Made by a program: the position numbers and the translations under genes
Assembly (NCBI GenBank): GCA_026214975.1
Contig: JAOBSW010000505.1
Span: forward strand, 1-64,000
Direction of reading: 5' to 3'
DNA: 64,000 nucleotides
From: Gentiana macrophylla
Taxonomy: Eukaryota > Streptophyta > Magnoliopsida > Gentianales > Gentianaceae
Shown here: positions 11,695-23,127 of the stretch, piece by piece
Layout of the letters: each line of letters starts with the position of its first letter
How positions within the stretch are numbered: position 1 is the stretch's first letter
Notes under the pieces: model-generated
Told to the model about the DNA's origin: nothing
Database searches by the model: none
The model's input: only the letters and a program-made list of their open reading frames with translations

Positions 11695-13407
11695 TGGAAG
11701 TTGCGCCCGAAAGACAATTTATGTAATTGTTTTTATAATTAATAAATGACAGATTTATTCTCATCTTATCATTTGCTTCGTGCTTATAAGTAATACACTG
11801 CTGAAAATCCCAAGTCGTATCGTATGTAGCCATGTAACTTAGTGTGTGTCACACGTGATGATTAAGTTTATGGTGATACACTTGAACTGTTACTCCATGG
11901 TGAACTTAATCAAAGTATGAGGTCTATTGATTAAACCAACATTAATGTGCCCGGAACACTTTATGGTGTGACCGTCTTATCCGGACCGTCGATATTGGTT
12001 ATCTAAGTGGGGCATTTATATATGATGTAGTCATATAGAACTGGACCGATTTAATATGAATTTCTCATATAATTCAGTGATTGAGAAATCTTATTAAATC
12101 ACAAGATAATCATAAATGGACTAACCTTAATCCTGAAGTGATTGCATACTCCTTCTTGTTTCAAGATAGGGTTTGATGTGTTCGTTAAGGATCGCTAAGA
12201 GGCGCGGTCCGAATCACTTTCACGTTGGCACTATTCTGGAATGAGTGAGAAGTGTGTGTCTCACAGATATGGAATCCAATCCTTCCTGCGGGAAGTAGAA
12301 ATACAATCCCCTTGTTTGTTAATCCTAGAAACTGATTGATCGGCCGAGTTCATATTGGTTATGAACTAATTGATCACTAGTGGTTAATGGTAAATAAGGA
12401 TAATATGTAATGAAGAAGGTTTATGGAAATAATCCCGCTTCGTTGCGGATAGTCTATGGAGGGTTAGTCTGTTGTAATGATTATATCAATTGACACTTAT
12501 TGACTCGACTTTTTGAGAATAAGTTATATCTATAATCGATAGAGTTCAGTTTCGGATTTATGGTGGCGTAATTCCGGAATTAATAAGTTGAGTAGAAATA
12601 ATCTGTTCGATGAATATTTTATTCAATTTATTGTAGCTACTGGTTATAGGCCCATGGTCCTTGGGTTGGCTCCTAACACGCGGGTGTTTTCTCGTTTTGT
12701 GGAACCTCGAGAACAAATTAAATAATTGGTTTATTTATGAATATGCAAATATTATTTATTTGGTAAATAATATGTAATATAGAAAAGATATTTTCTATTA
12801 TCCCAAATGACATTAATATGGCGCCATATTATTTAATTTTAGGAAAAGAAATTTTCTCCTAATTAATTATAATATGGATAATGTAATTATTTATGTGTTA
12901 AATAATTGTAAATAAGAAACTAGTTTTCTTATTGGATAAATAGGAAATTTGTTTTCCTATTGGATAAAAGTTTTATTTTCTTAAAAGGAAAAGATAAATT
13001 TGTGTGTAAAAGATAAGCTCTCAAATTATTAGTTATTTTCCTATAAAAATGGAGTTTCTACCAAAACCAAAATTGAGGAATCCAACACCATTTTTCAAGA
13101 AAGGGGTACGCACCTTTTGGAAAAAAAGAGAGAAATTTGTTTTATTGCCTTAGCCATTGGAAAGAAGAAAAACTGGGGTTTTTCGAGGAGCATATTCAAT
13201 GTGGTTCTACTACGATGATTGACGTCCACCAGTCGTCGCTTGGAGATACAATCCGAAAGATCACGGCTTCTCTCCGGTTGAATAAATCTACTAACTTTCT
13301 TGTAGATTATTAATTAATCATGTGAATTAAATCGTGGTAAAATCGCATGCGAATTTAATTCGTAGCTTCCGCTGTGCATGATCGAGTGTCCCGATCGGTG
13401 TTGTGTC
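11695..13407 (+). mobile_element. Solo or truncated copia-type LTR inserted in LINE ORF1
   Basis: About 1.7 kb of non-coding, AT-rich DNA sits between two halves of a LINE ORF1. It starts GGAAGTTGCGCCCGAAAGAC and ends near GTGTCCCGATCGG...GTGTCA; this style of ends and its length resemble large copia LTRs. A TATA-like stretch and leader-like sequence (CTATAAAAATGGAG, near 13030-13045) suggest plus orientation. I could not find a clean target duplication, so the ends are approximate and a deletion may have occurred. Confidence 0.55.
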
Positions 13408-14060
13408 AGATCTGATGATCCAATTATGGATCGGATCCGGATTCGGGTTTCTGTATATCCAGCAGAAGTCCCATGTTCCAGATTTGGAGGTTGGTGTATT
13501 TTCGCACAGTCTTAGATTTTATGGCCTATTTTTCCACACTCAAAGCAAATTTGCTGGAGCCCTTCATATTCCACTGCAAAGGGATTTCTATTCAAGACAA
13601 CCTTCGTTCTTAGAACCTGCCGAAGGTTCAAAGCTACACAAATTCTAACGTATTTTGCTTGGGTGGATCTGTAGGTTACTACATGAACTTTCTCAGGCTT
13701 ACTTACTCTTTTTGCAAGCTTCAACACAAAGTCTTCTTTCTCAAATAATTCCATAGGGACACATGGGAATCTTACCCATACATGTGTGGAAAAGGTTGAA
13801 AGAAGGGGCGCTATTTCATTACCGTCAAGTAATGCCCCTGAATAGTCTATGGTCCTGATTCAAAGTTGTCTGATAATCTTCATTACAAAAAAATCGTACC
13901 ACATAGTAGTCAGACTCCAAATCTACTATGTCTAATCCTCCTGAACTGCACCACATGTTGTGAAGCCTCTCATGATGTCCGTAAAGGACATGGCACAAGC
14001 ATGCCATGGACGAGACGCCCCCTATATAACAATCACAAGTTACTACGAGAGAATTGATTC
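13408..14060 (-). pseudogene. LINE (L1-type) ORF1, N-terminal and zinc-knuckle part
   Basis: Minus-strand peptides at 13825-14007 (GGLDIVDLESDYYVVRFFCNEDYQTTL) match the DUF4283 domain of plant LINE ORF1 proteins. Peptides at 13512-13754 (VLRTKVVLNRNPFAVEYEG, LQQICFECGKIGHKI) match its C-terminal end and CCHC-type knuckle. The two are in different frames and a stop follows GHKI. ORF1 binds the LINE RNA; this copy is dead. Confidence 0.8.
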
Positions 14061-14497
14061 CTAAATTATCACAAGATACGTAGGCAACTTGGTATTCAAT
14101 ATCTCAGGCCTGTTTAAACATAAACACCAAAATTTCCTTCCTTTTTAGGGCTTATTCTTGAATCTATTGTCACTAGGGAAATTAGGGCCCATATTTATAA
14201 TCAGACGATTTACAGCATCGTAAATGTTACTGATAGATTTTGTATAGTGTCCTTAATATCACCTTAAAAATATTCAAAAGCAACCAGTGTCATTCACATT
14301 AGTTCAAAACCAAACGAATATTTTTTTGGGGTAATGGTTATAAAGGACAATAGTGGAGAATAGATTGTCAAAAAGGACATGTGGATTGAAAAATGGTGAA
14401 AAAAGAAAAAAAGACACATGATAAAACAAAATTAACATTGTCACATTTAACGACTTCAATTACACTATTAAACAAATCCAATAAAAATAATCACTAA
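14061..14497. other. Intergenic, no recognisable feature
   Basis: AT-rich DNA between LINE remnants and the MITE cluster. I see no frame, RNA gene or clear repeat. The left part may be LINE 5' sequence. Confidence 0.5.
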
Positions 14498-14616
14498 GGC
14501 TCTGTTTGTTTTGAGTTGTAGTTTTCTTTTGGGTTGTTTTAGATACTAGTGGATAATAAAATATAATAAAAATGATTGAAGTAATGATTAGAAAGTTAAG
14601 ATGTTCTTTTAAAATT

Positions 14617-14786
14617 GAGTAATGATAGAGGCACAACAAAAATTACACAACGGATGCGCCACAACATGATCTCCCACCCTTGATTTTGATGGGTCCACAT
14701 CACAATCAATTAACACTCATCAAAATCAAGGGTGGAAGATCGTACACAGATCCGTGTGTAAATTTTTAATGCATCTATCATTACTC
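14617..14786. mobile_element. Mutator-type MITE with long inverted repeats
   Basis: Arms of ~80 bases begin GAGTAATGATAGA at both ends and include CCCACCCTTGATTTTGATG and its complement, folding into one long hairpin. The flanks TTTTAAAATT (14607-14616) and TTTTCAAATT (14787-14796) form a 10-base TSD with one mismatch, in the 8-11 base range of Mutator-like elements. Confidence 0.78.
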
Positions 14787-14872
14787 TTTTCAAATTTGTG
14801 TAGATAAATAAATGATTGGTGAAATAAATTGAAATGAAGTAGTATAATGAATAAAATAATGGTAAAAAAGGC

Positions 14873-15031
14873 CTTCCCTCCGTTCCTATTATATGTCGCA
14901 TTTGAAGAAAAAGTAATTGACTATGTTCATCCAAAAAATGACTAACCTTAAACTAAAAAGTGACCATGTTCATCCGAAAAATGACAATTACTTTTTCTTC
15001 AAATGCGACATATAATAAGGAACGAAGGGAG
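14873..15031. mobile_element. Stowaway-like (Tc1/mariner) MITE
   Basis: Termini CTTCCCTCCGTTCC and CTCCCTTCGTTCC start inverted arms of ~55 bases that share TATTATATGTCGCATTTG and AAGAAAAAGTAATTG. The right end is followed by TA, the expected TSD; the left TA has been lost. The element is a near-perfect foldback without coding capacity. Confidence 0.75.
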
Positions 15032-15477
15032 TAATAAAGTTGATAAAGTGAAATGATAAGAGGCGATTTAATATTTTTTATATGTAGCTGAAAAAATGAT
15101 TGGTAAGAGAATTGTAAGAAATAATTGGTGATGTGATATAAAAAAATTTAAAACAAAAACACTAAAGAAACAAACACAAGCTAATTTTTTTAATATTAAA
15201 CAAAAATCCACTACCAAACAAATTCACTAAAACGAAAGTAAAAACAAAAAAATATAAGAATGACATAATTATGCAGTAAAATGACAATTTAATATTTTCA
15301 TCATTAAATTCAATATAGTATACATGAATTTTGTTATTTTTAACGGTTGTTTATTATTTTGTTTCTGAAGGTAAACCAAACCAATATTTTACTACTGATT
15401 CAGATGAATTTGACTTGGTCCGATTTCCTTCTCGGTTAGATCAATTCATGTCAATTGTCAATGGTCAATTCTACGCG

Positions 15478-15590
15478 TTTTATACACCGTCTGCTCTTTC
15501 TCTCCTTTCTTTTAACTTTCTCTCTTTCCTCCTCTGTTCGCAGCGAGATTACTTGCAATCTACCGATTTTGAAGCCAATTTCTTATTCCG
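15478..15590 (+). promoter_or_regulatory. Probable core promoter and leader of the PLAC8 gene
   Basis: A TATA-like TTTTATACACC (15478-15488) is followed by a CT-rich stretch (CTCTTTCTCTCC and related words) reaching to the ATG at 15591. This is the usual style of a plant core promoter with a pyrimidine-rich leader. It is inference from position. Confidence 0.4.
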
Positions 15591-17454
15591 ATGGCGAATC
15601 ATGACGAATCGAGTCCTCTCTTGGCAAACGCTGAGCTGAATAACAAAGATGAAAAGAAGCTGACCGACGCCAAATCCACCGACAGCATGTCGGTGAAGGA
15701 TTTCCCGAAGTATCATCAGCCAATGGGTTTGACCGTCGATGGATTGCCTCTAGGACATGGCAGCGTTTTAGGGGAGCCCATGACGGGTAGGGTCCACTGG
15801 GATTCCAGCCTCTGCGCTTGTCTTGGAAGAAACGACGACTTTTGTAGCAGCGATCTTGAAGTTTGTGAGTATCCGTTCAAATATGATCTAATTGCAACAG
15901 TTTTATGAATTCTTGCTTCTGTTTCTTGATTCATAGTTGTAAATTAGTTTCTTGTTTTGATTGTGATGCAATTATTTTCCCCCTTTTTTTATGTATATAG
16001 ATTGTTTTTTTCCCTTTTGGATCTCCTCTTTCTTGATATGGAAAATGTGATGTCGAACAGGTTTGCTGGGAAGCGTGGCGCCTTGTGTTCTTTATGGATC
16101 GAATGTGGAAAGACTTGGATCATCTCCAGGAACTTTTGCTAATCACTGTTTGCCTTATACTGGCATGTACCTGCTTGGTAATTTCGTTTTCGGTTGGAAT
16201 TGTTTGGCACCCTGGTTGTCACATACCAGCCGCACAGCCATTCGCCGGAAATTCAATTTGGAGGTAAACTTTGATGTTTTGTAGTTGCTTTATTTAGCTG
16301 TCTGTTTAGAAATTAGATGAAGCATCACTTGGCTATGTTCTCATGGGGATTCAATTGATTTGACAATCACCCTCTAACTCATGAACAAGCATATTTAGAA
16401 ACACTGTCACCTCAATTAAACGATGGTTGAGCTGATATAGTCATTCTTTATGTTCCAAAACCTCAAGTAAATGGCTTATTCGCCTCCGTTTATGCGACAC
16501 TAAAGATCTTTTAGATACCAAATACCGACTGCCTACTTCTTCAGGCATCCTTTGAATTAAAATTCAGCATTTTGTTGTTCTTGTGTTCAAGGTTGAGTAT
16601 TGGCTCTTGTGTTCAAGGTACCAAAACAGAAAATACCAGTGTAGGGACTAGTCTTTCGCGTTTTTTTGAACCTATTTAGTGAGCTGAAAAGCGTATCTTC
16701 TTTGATGTAACTATAATGTTTTCTTATGCTTGCTAAACGCTGTTTGGGTACTAGTTCAACAAGTTAAAAGCAATAATGTGCTCCTTAAGTCTCTCTTAAG
16801 TCTTATCCATCGCGTAGTCTTATCCATGATTCTCATGATTTGATATCTCAAAGGAGATTTATCATAGTTAAGGATGAGGTCAGTAGTGAATAGTAATCAG
16901 CTTCTTGGTTTGGCTTTGGAAGTTGCTGAACCGGCTTGCAATCATATCCAATTGTGACGTGGTTTGCAAAGCCACTAGCTCTGTTGGTAGTAATTAAAAA
17001 CCATATATTGTATTTTCCATTTTCGTCTCAGCTGGCAACGAAATTGCATGAGCTACAGATACCCTTTTCTAGTTAGATGAAGACGGCTATAAATCTTTAC
17101 ATTACTAGAGGCCATTTTTGTTTTTGTTTTTTTTTTCCCTCTCTCTTTCAGTGGATGCATTATTTTTTACTTGAAACTCCGATTAACTATTCTGATTTCT
17201 GATATACAAAACAGGGAAGCTGTGAGGCATTTACCAGGTCATGTGGGTGCTGTGGTAGCTGTTTGGAGGACGAAGTGCAGCGTGAGCAGTGTGAGATGGC
17301 CTGTGACTTTTTAACGCATACATGTTGCCACACTTGTGCACTTTGCCAGGAAGGCCGTGAAGTTCGTCGTAGGCTTCCTCACCCTGGATTCAATACCCAA
17401 CCTATCTTGGTCATGATCCCACCTGGAGAGCAGACCATGGGACGCACTGTCTGA
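15591..17454 (+). CDS. PLAC8-domain protein, cell number regulator 8-like, three exons, 238 aa
   Basis: Exons 15591-15864, 16061-16263 and 17215-17454 join in frame with GT-AG introns of 196 and 951 bases (donors GTGAGT and GTAAAC, acceptors ACAG). The first ATG (MANHDESSPLLANAEL) gives the usual acidic/Ser-rich N-terminus. The PLAC8 domain spans about residues 70-205. It shows a W-D-S-S-L-C-A-C-L start, NDDFCSSDLEVC, the SVAPCVLYGSNVERL block across the first junction, a hydrophobic segment around residues 117-146 (MYLLGNFVFGWNCLAPWL), then the Cys-rich SCGCCGSC and HTCCHTCALCQEGREVRRR. These are small membrane-associated proteins; relatives affect cell number, metal or calcium handling. The subgroup suggests a CNR8-like protein, but which function applies here cannot be read from sequence. 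All conserved cysteines and the C-terminus are intact, so it looks functional. Confidence 0.92.
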
Positions 17455-17625
17455 ATATTTCATGTAATATGTGTATGTGTATGTGTATCTATCTTCTTGC
17501 TGAAGTTGATTTTCACCGTGGTGGTATGTTGAGTGGGTGTACTGTCTGAATATGTTGAACCCTGTTTTCAAAAGATATTTCTTGGTTCCTTTGTGTTTGC
17601 TCATTTGATCAATCTTATGTGTATA

Positions 17626-17631
17626 AATAAA
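17626..17631 (+). terminator. Poly(A) signal of the PLAC8 gene
   Basis: AATAAA lies 172 bases after the stop codon, in a T-rich 3' region that also holds GTGTATGTGTATGTGTAT (17469-17486), a possible far-upstream element. Confidence 0.65.
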
Positions 17632-17639
17632 GAATTGCT

Positions 17640-18239
17640 GCAATAATTCTCTGTCTGAGTTGTGCATGATGAACTCATGAATTTAGTTCAAACATATATA
17701 TGTTTGTTTACATGTGATAGACAAAGGGCTCCCCCCCCTTCTTCTGTGTTCAAGTATGTCACATGGCTTCAAAACTATGAATTGATTTAATAATGTATAA
17801 TGTTCATATAAATAAATAAACAAAATAAAAATCATGATTCGATGGTATTAAATAATTAAAAATGCTATTCCTTTTGGACACTATATATGTGCCGTAAATT
17901 TAAGAAAGATTGAAAATAAAACCATGCTAAACCAACCTTTGTGTGAGATATCTTATTTTGACATTGAAGAGGAATTCCAAAACCAAAGACCAAAAATGAT
18001 GATGAACCCATTGAGGGGTTAGGTTAGGTTAGGTTCCATTTATTGGCACGGCCACTAGTAAAACTTGGGTCCGATGAGGAGGGAGAGAAGGTGGTCATCC
18101 CATTCAAATCCGAAACATCAGAAACATTGTCTTGTAAGTTCATTATAAGATGAGAAGTACTAAAACTCATAGATGGGTTCGATCTTGGAACTAAAACAAA
18201 ATAAAAATCATGATTCACCAGCCAACATTTGAACTACAC
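17640..18239. other. Intergenic, no gene seen
   Basis: AT-rich DNA. The 21-base word ACAAAATAAAAATCATGATTC occurs at about 17820 and again at about 18198, a direct repeat bounding ~380 bases. TTAGGTTAGGTTAGG at ~18018 is only three units. No convincing frame or RNA gene is present. Confidence 0.5.
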
Positions 18240-19199
18240 CTCTCATTGTGGGTCAAGCAATTGGATCTGGGTGAGAGCATGCTAACCTAACCAACAACAC
18301 TTTCCTAGTGGCGTGTTGATGGTGTCATGTTGAATCTGATCTGACCACCTTCCTAGTGGCGTTTTCTGAAGAAGAGTCCTTAATGAAAGTTGTAGAGTTT
18401 TCCGAGAGCTTTTTTATGACATTCGGATCATAATTTTTGGAGGTCTACAACTCAAGATATGAATTTTAGAAGTTGAGTCCATTCTCAAACCAGCGTCCAG
18501 GGAGCCAAAATTGATACAGAGTCTTCAGACGTGCATTGAACGAGCATCCGCCGCCGCTTTTTGCATAAACCGACTTAAACACTGTAGCAACCGACTTATG
18601 TTTCTTATAAATAGCAGCTGAGATCTCAAACCCTAAAATATCAACACAAATTATTCAGCCGCATTATTCACAGTAAAGCAGCGGCAACTTGGCTTTTCAA
18701 GGCCGGTCACCCGAGCCTTGTGCTCGGGTGATCCGGGTTAGATTAGGATGTCGTTTTTCTTCCGTTTTCGATTCATGGATTCAAACATGTACCAAACTAC
18801 GTGAGTTTATTTATTTAATTTATTCAGTCCTTATTCGTTTTTTATGATCTTTAATTTATTTTGTATCGTTCTATGATTTTGATGCTATGATGTGAATTAG
18901 ATCGAGAAATCAGTTTGCTATTGATACGTTTACAACATACGGAAGTTGCGTAGACTAGATCACCATAGAAAGATAGGATTTTTAATCATTAATGATGACA
19001 AATTAATTGGTTAATTATCTAGGTTGTTAGGTTCTAAAATACGAGAGTTAACTTGAATCTACACCTTCGTTTTGTATGGAATATCGGTCTCAACATTCGA
19101 GAGATGAGAGATTGATAAATTGGCACTAGGATCAGATCAGATTGCTTAGGTTAAATTCAGATCAGATCAGATCAGATTACAATTATGTTTACTTAGAGA
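18240..19199 (+). repeat. LTR-like remnant, probably gypsy, plus-oriented
   Basis: A TATAAATAG box at 18608-18616 sits at the start of a transcript-like region with a leader-like ACGTGAGTTTATTT. The sequence CTTTCCTAGTGGCGTGTTGATG (18298-18320) recurs at 35167-35188, and GGTGTCATGTTGAATCTGATC (from 18321) recurs inverted next to the tRNA-Asp PBS at 35 kb. The stretch therefore derives from the same family as the Athila-like element, but its limits and orientation are not settled. A (GATCA)n patch lies at 19131-19178. Confidence 0.4.
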
Positions 19200-19667
19200 T
19201 TTCTGGCTGGCAGTGGAAAAGATTATTTTCTAGTAGCACAGACCACTGAGCATAACACCTCAAGTAAACAATTTATTACTATTGCAAAGACTTAATCACG
19301 TTTCACTTATCACATTAAAACTTACAGATATTCACAGTATGTCATACTTTAATCCTAGAATACAAACTACTAAACTTTTCAAGAATTGTACATAAGCAAA
19401 GAAACATGCTATAATCATCAAAAATCTCCAACTAAAATGGGGTAGGCTTTCAACATTTAGCTCATCATTTACTATGGCATGTGAAAAAGAGTGTCGGGTG
19501 AAACAACTAAAATTACTAAATATACAGAATATAGCAAAAATGATATAAACTCAAGCAAAGATATGCCTTTGTCTACTCGGGATATAACAAAAAATTTGAA
19601 AATTAAGCACTTTTCATAGAAATACTAAAAATATGAGCAAATGAAAGTAGACACATAAATCATCTAT

Positions 19668-19708
19668 CCCTTCCCCCACACTTAGATTGCAACTTGTCCT
19701 CAAGTTAT
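19668..19708 (-). other. Athila/Tat-type polypurine box
   Basis: The minus strand has TTGAGGACAAGTTGC then CTAAGTGTGGGGGAAGGG. The same kind of box (TTGGGGACAATGCATG then TTTAAGTGGGGGG) occurs in the other Athila-like element at 48416-48448. Confidence 0.65.
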
Positions 19709-21325
19709 ACAGAAATAATAAATTAGAGAACTTAGCTGATTGGATGCTGGCAATTCCGGAAAAATCGGTAAAAACCAAAATTGCTGCATAGCTCAGTAGA
19801 CTGTGGAGCATCACAGGTAAACTGAATTCATCGTGAAAGTGCACAATAGCTATCAAAAATATCCTGCAGACTTGATCAGTGCAAAAAGAGTCTACGGGGA
19901 AAAAGAAAAGATTACATATATAAAGCACATGGAAAAGGAGATATAGAGATATTTCAAATTTAAGCTCATATAAAGATGGAAATTATACATGGAACATTAC
20001 ACAACAGTAGGCTAGGTGCAACTACATGAAGATATACTACAATGCAGCCTACATGATATGCAATCCTAAAAATAAAATAAATAAATCTGACGACAGCTCA
20101 GTGAGCAAGTTGAGAGGACAACCCTACACAGTGACTACGGCCCGTGCAGAATCGAGAAAAAACGAGGTAGTATTACGGAAACCGACAGTTAACTACACTC
20201 AAGAAAAATAAAAGAAAAATAGGAAACAATGCAACTAGATGACATGCAACTAAATGATATGCATCTAAGTGATATGTAAAAATAAAAGAAAATAAAAGAA
20301 AGAAAACTAGCCCACTCATTAGCAACATGACATGTATATAATAAACGCGTCTACCAAATAATGACAAAGTTACGATAACCGATGAAGATCTTGTCCAAGA
20401 CATGCAGTGTACGACGCGCTTAAGACTCGTCAAAAGTGATAGCATTATGGAAAACCAACGATTAGCTATTCTAAGCAGATATAACTCATAAGGTTTCCAT
20501 CGTAGCAACGGAAAACCGGCGAGTTACTACCCAAATGAGTTATAAAAATAACAAGGAAACACATAAGTCTCAAAGCTCACAAGATTCATCACGCGGTATG
20601 TAGCATACGGAAACCGACATTAGCTACTAAATAACAATAAGACCGATTATAGCGTGACGAGAACCGACAAGAACTATAACTTGCATAGATGAATCATGTA
20701 TAAGGAATAAGATCATTTACTTAGCATGAATTCATAGATGGAAAGGTATAACATTCATATTCGTGACATCTATGTAAAAATAAATAGGCCACAGATGCTC
20801 GAATGTAAGCAATCCATACTAAATAAAAGCATTAGGAATGAGATCAAGAAAAACTGGACTACTTTGGCGGCGTTCAAAGACAACATGACAGGCGTTCACC
20901 TCAAAATACGACTTTTTGAGCGAGCGTTTTCAGCAAAACAAACGCTCGCTTGACTTGCAAAGGACGGACGTCGAAAGCATAGACGCCGTCTGGTCTTTAA
21001 ACGTAAGCAGTGAAAATATTTGAACGGACGAAGCGCCCAATACTTTCAAACGCCGCTCGTTTCTGCAGCTAAAAGAAGCTGGGACGGGCGTTCACTAACT
21101 TGAACGCTCGTCCATACAACGAATACACAGCAGAGAGCAGAAAACGCAGACAAACACTAAAAACTTAAAACACATATTAAACACAGATCACAGCAGCCAC
21201 TTTCAATTAAAGCACAAAGAGGTTAGATCAGAAAACACATAAACACATACTTCACGTTTAAACAAATCGAGTAAAAAACTTTTGCACATTCTTAACCTTA
21301 TGGTCATCGAAACACGGCAAAATAA

Positions 21326-23039
21326 TGTTGGACTTATTTCTCAGTTTTGATGATGAGTGCCATACTAGCTGTTATAGTGCAAAGGCAAAAAGATGTCTAG
21401 ATAAAATGTATAGGTTTATTAGAGTTTGATTCATAAATAGGTTTGATCAAACAAGCATCTTTAAAAGGCTGCCGATCGCTTATCGCCAGAGATCGGGTCA
21501 GTCGATAGGGTAGATAGGTCGATAGATCGGTCTCGCAACCTCAAGATCAAGATGAAGGGCGAGAGGTTCAAACTCAAGAAATGAAGGCTAAGGGATCAAA
21601 CTTAGTATTTAATGTCAAGGATATGCAATCGTAATTTAGGCAAGTCTGTGATGACCTAAATCGATTACATATACCTTGTGTGAAGGTCTAAGTTCCACAA
21701 GTTGGATGATGTTTGGAACTTAGTTATACTTTAAATGATGTAATCTAACTTCACAAACAAAAGTTGGATAAAAGGATTCAATTGCATTATATTTCTGAGA
21801 CAAAAATATGATGTTCAAAGCAGATCGATTGGTTTTACAAACAGATCGATGAACTCGCTTGATATATATACCTCGATTAATTCAAGATTATTGAGAAGTT
21901 ACATGGATAAGAATGTACCAACTACCTCGACTTATCAAGCAAATCAAAGGTCGAGATTAAAAAAGACGCTGGGATGATCCATATTTTTATCCATTGGATA
22001 CAAGTCAAAGGGTGGATGACCAGATTGTCAAAAGTAATCTCGACAGTGTCGATCCTATGAATAGTGATGAGAATGCACGGTGAGGATGGGACAAATACAA
22101 GGAACGGTCACATTTGAATTTCAAATTCAAGTCACATGCATTCCTACCTATAAATAGAGGACTTTCAACTCAAGAAGAAGATGATGAATTTTGGAATAAA
22201 CTTCAAGTGATAACATTGAGCTTAAAACACCCTTTGAACTTAATGAGCTTAAGGTCGCTGATCTAGTTATTTTCTTCAAGTGCATTCTGTGTTCAAGCCG
22301 CATCAAGCATACACACTTCAAGACCGCAAGTCGATTGATTATATCATCCTAATCAAGTCGGCCAGAATCGAATCATTTACTTGATTCATTCTTTATTTTA
22401 TAAAGAACTCGCCAAGACAGATGAAGCATCTGTTAGTGTGTGAAAGATCGTTGGTTTGTGGTGGAGTGGTGAAGAGGCAATTCTACCCTTCAAGGACCAA
22501 GTGGAAGACTCGGGAGCAACAATCCTACCTGCTCCTAGTTTTCGGTTTGTGAAGCCATAGTTATTGGTGAAGGACAAGCAACCTAGGATTCTTTGTAACG
22601 AGATAACTCAAAGATTACTAGTGAATTTCCTCCAACATCACAGAGAAGAGTGGACGACAGATTACATCACCTGGAACCACTATAAAAATCTCTACTTACT
22701 TATCGCATTTACTTTTGCACTTAGTCATTATTCATATCAACTGCTTTGAATCTAGCAAATCAAATCACACACATACACTCTGAGTATCTAATACTTAGTA
22801 ACATATTTAACAACAAGTAACAAGGCTTAATTTTGATATTATTCCACGCACAAATTCAGCAATCGAATCACGATGACTCATCATTTATCAAAGAAAGTTA
22901 TCGAGGTCTCAAAGCAGACATCAAGTATCGCAGTGGTGAAGTTGCAGAATTTGTTAACTCCAAAGTTTTAAGTGTTAAGTTTATTCACCCTCTAAACTTA
23001 ACTAAAGCCTTTCAAGGGACCAACAATTGGTATCGGAGC
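21326..23039 (+). repeat. 5' LTR (21326-23025) and PBS of the SIRE-like element
   Basis: The 1.7 kb LTR runs from TGTTGGACTTATTTC to GGGACCAACA. The PBS at 23027-23039 is TTGGTATCGGAGC, one base off the usual tRNA-Met site (CGGAGC for CAGAGC). Confidence 0.92.
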
Positions 23040-23127
23040 AAAGTTACATTACGAAGGAATCCTACTTGTTGTGCTTGTGAAAATTCTTTAAAACTTTCTT
23101 TCAAGTTACCGATTTTCAAGACTTGCA

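Larger units (their letters stand above)
14498..15181. mobile_element. Tourist/PIF-Harbinger-like MITE, host of two other MITEs
   Basis: Imperfect terminal inverted repeats GGCTCTGTTTGTTT and GCTTGTGTTTGTTT (right end read on the minus strand; 11 of 14 match) are flanked by TAA at 14495-14497 and 15182-15184, the 3-base TSD typical of PIF/Harbinger. No transposase is encoded. Without the two internal MITEs it would be about 350 bases. Confidence 0.65.

Noticed and set aside
15331..15639. 102-codon frame overlapping the start of the PLAC8 gene
   Set aside because: Other frame, hydrophobic chance peptide covering the promoter and leader; the spliced PLAC8 frame explains the region.
18018..18034. 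TTAGGTTAGGTTAGG, telomere-like
   Set aside because: Only three units of a non-plant telomere repeat; chance is enough.
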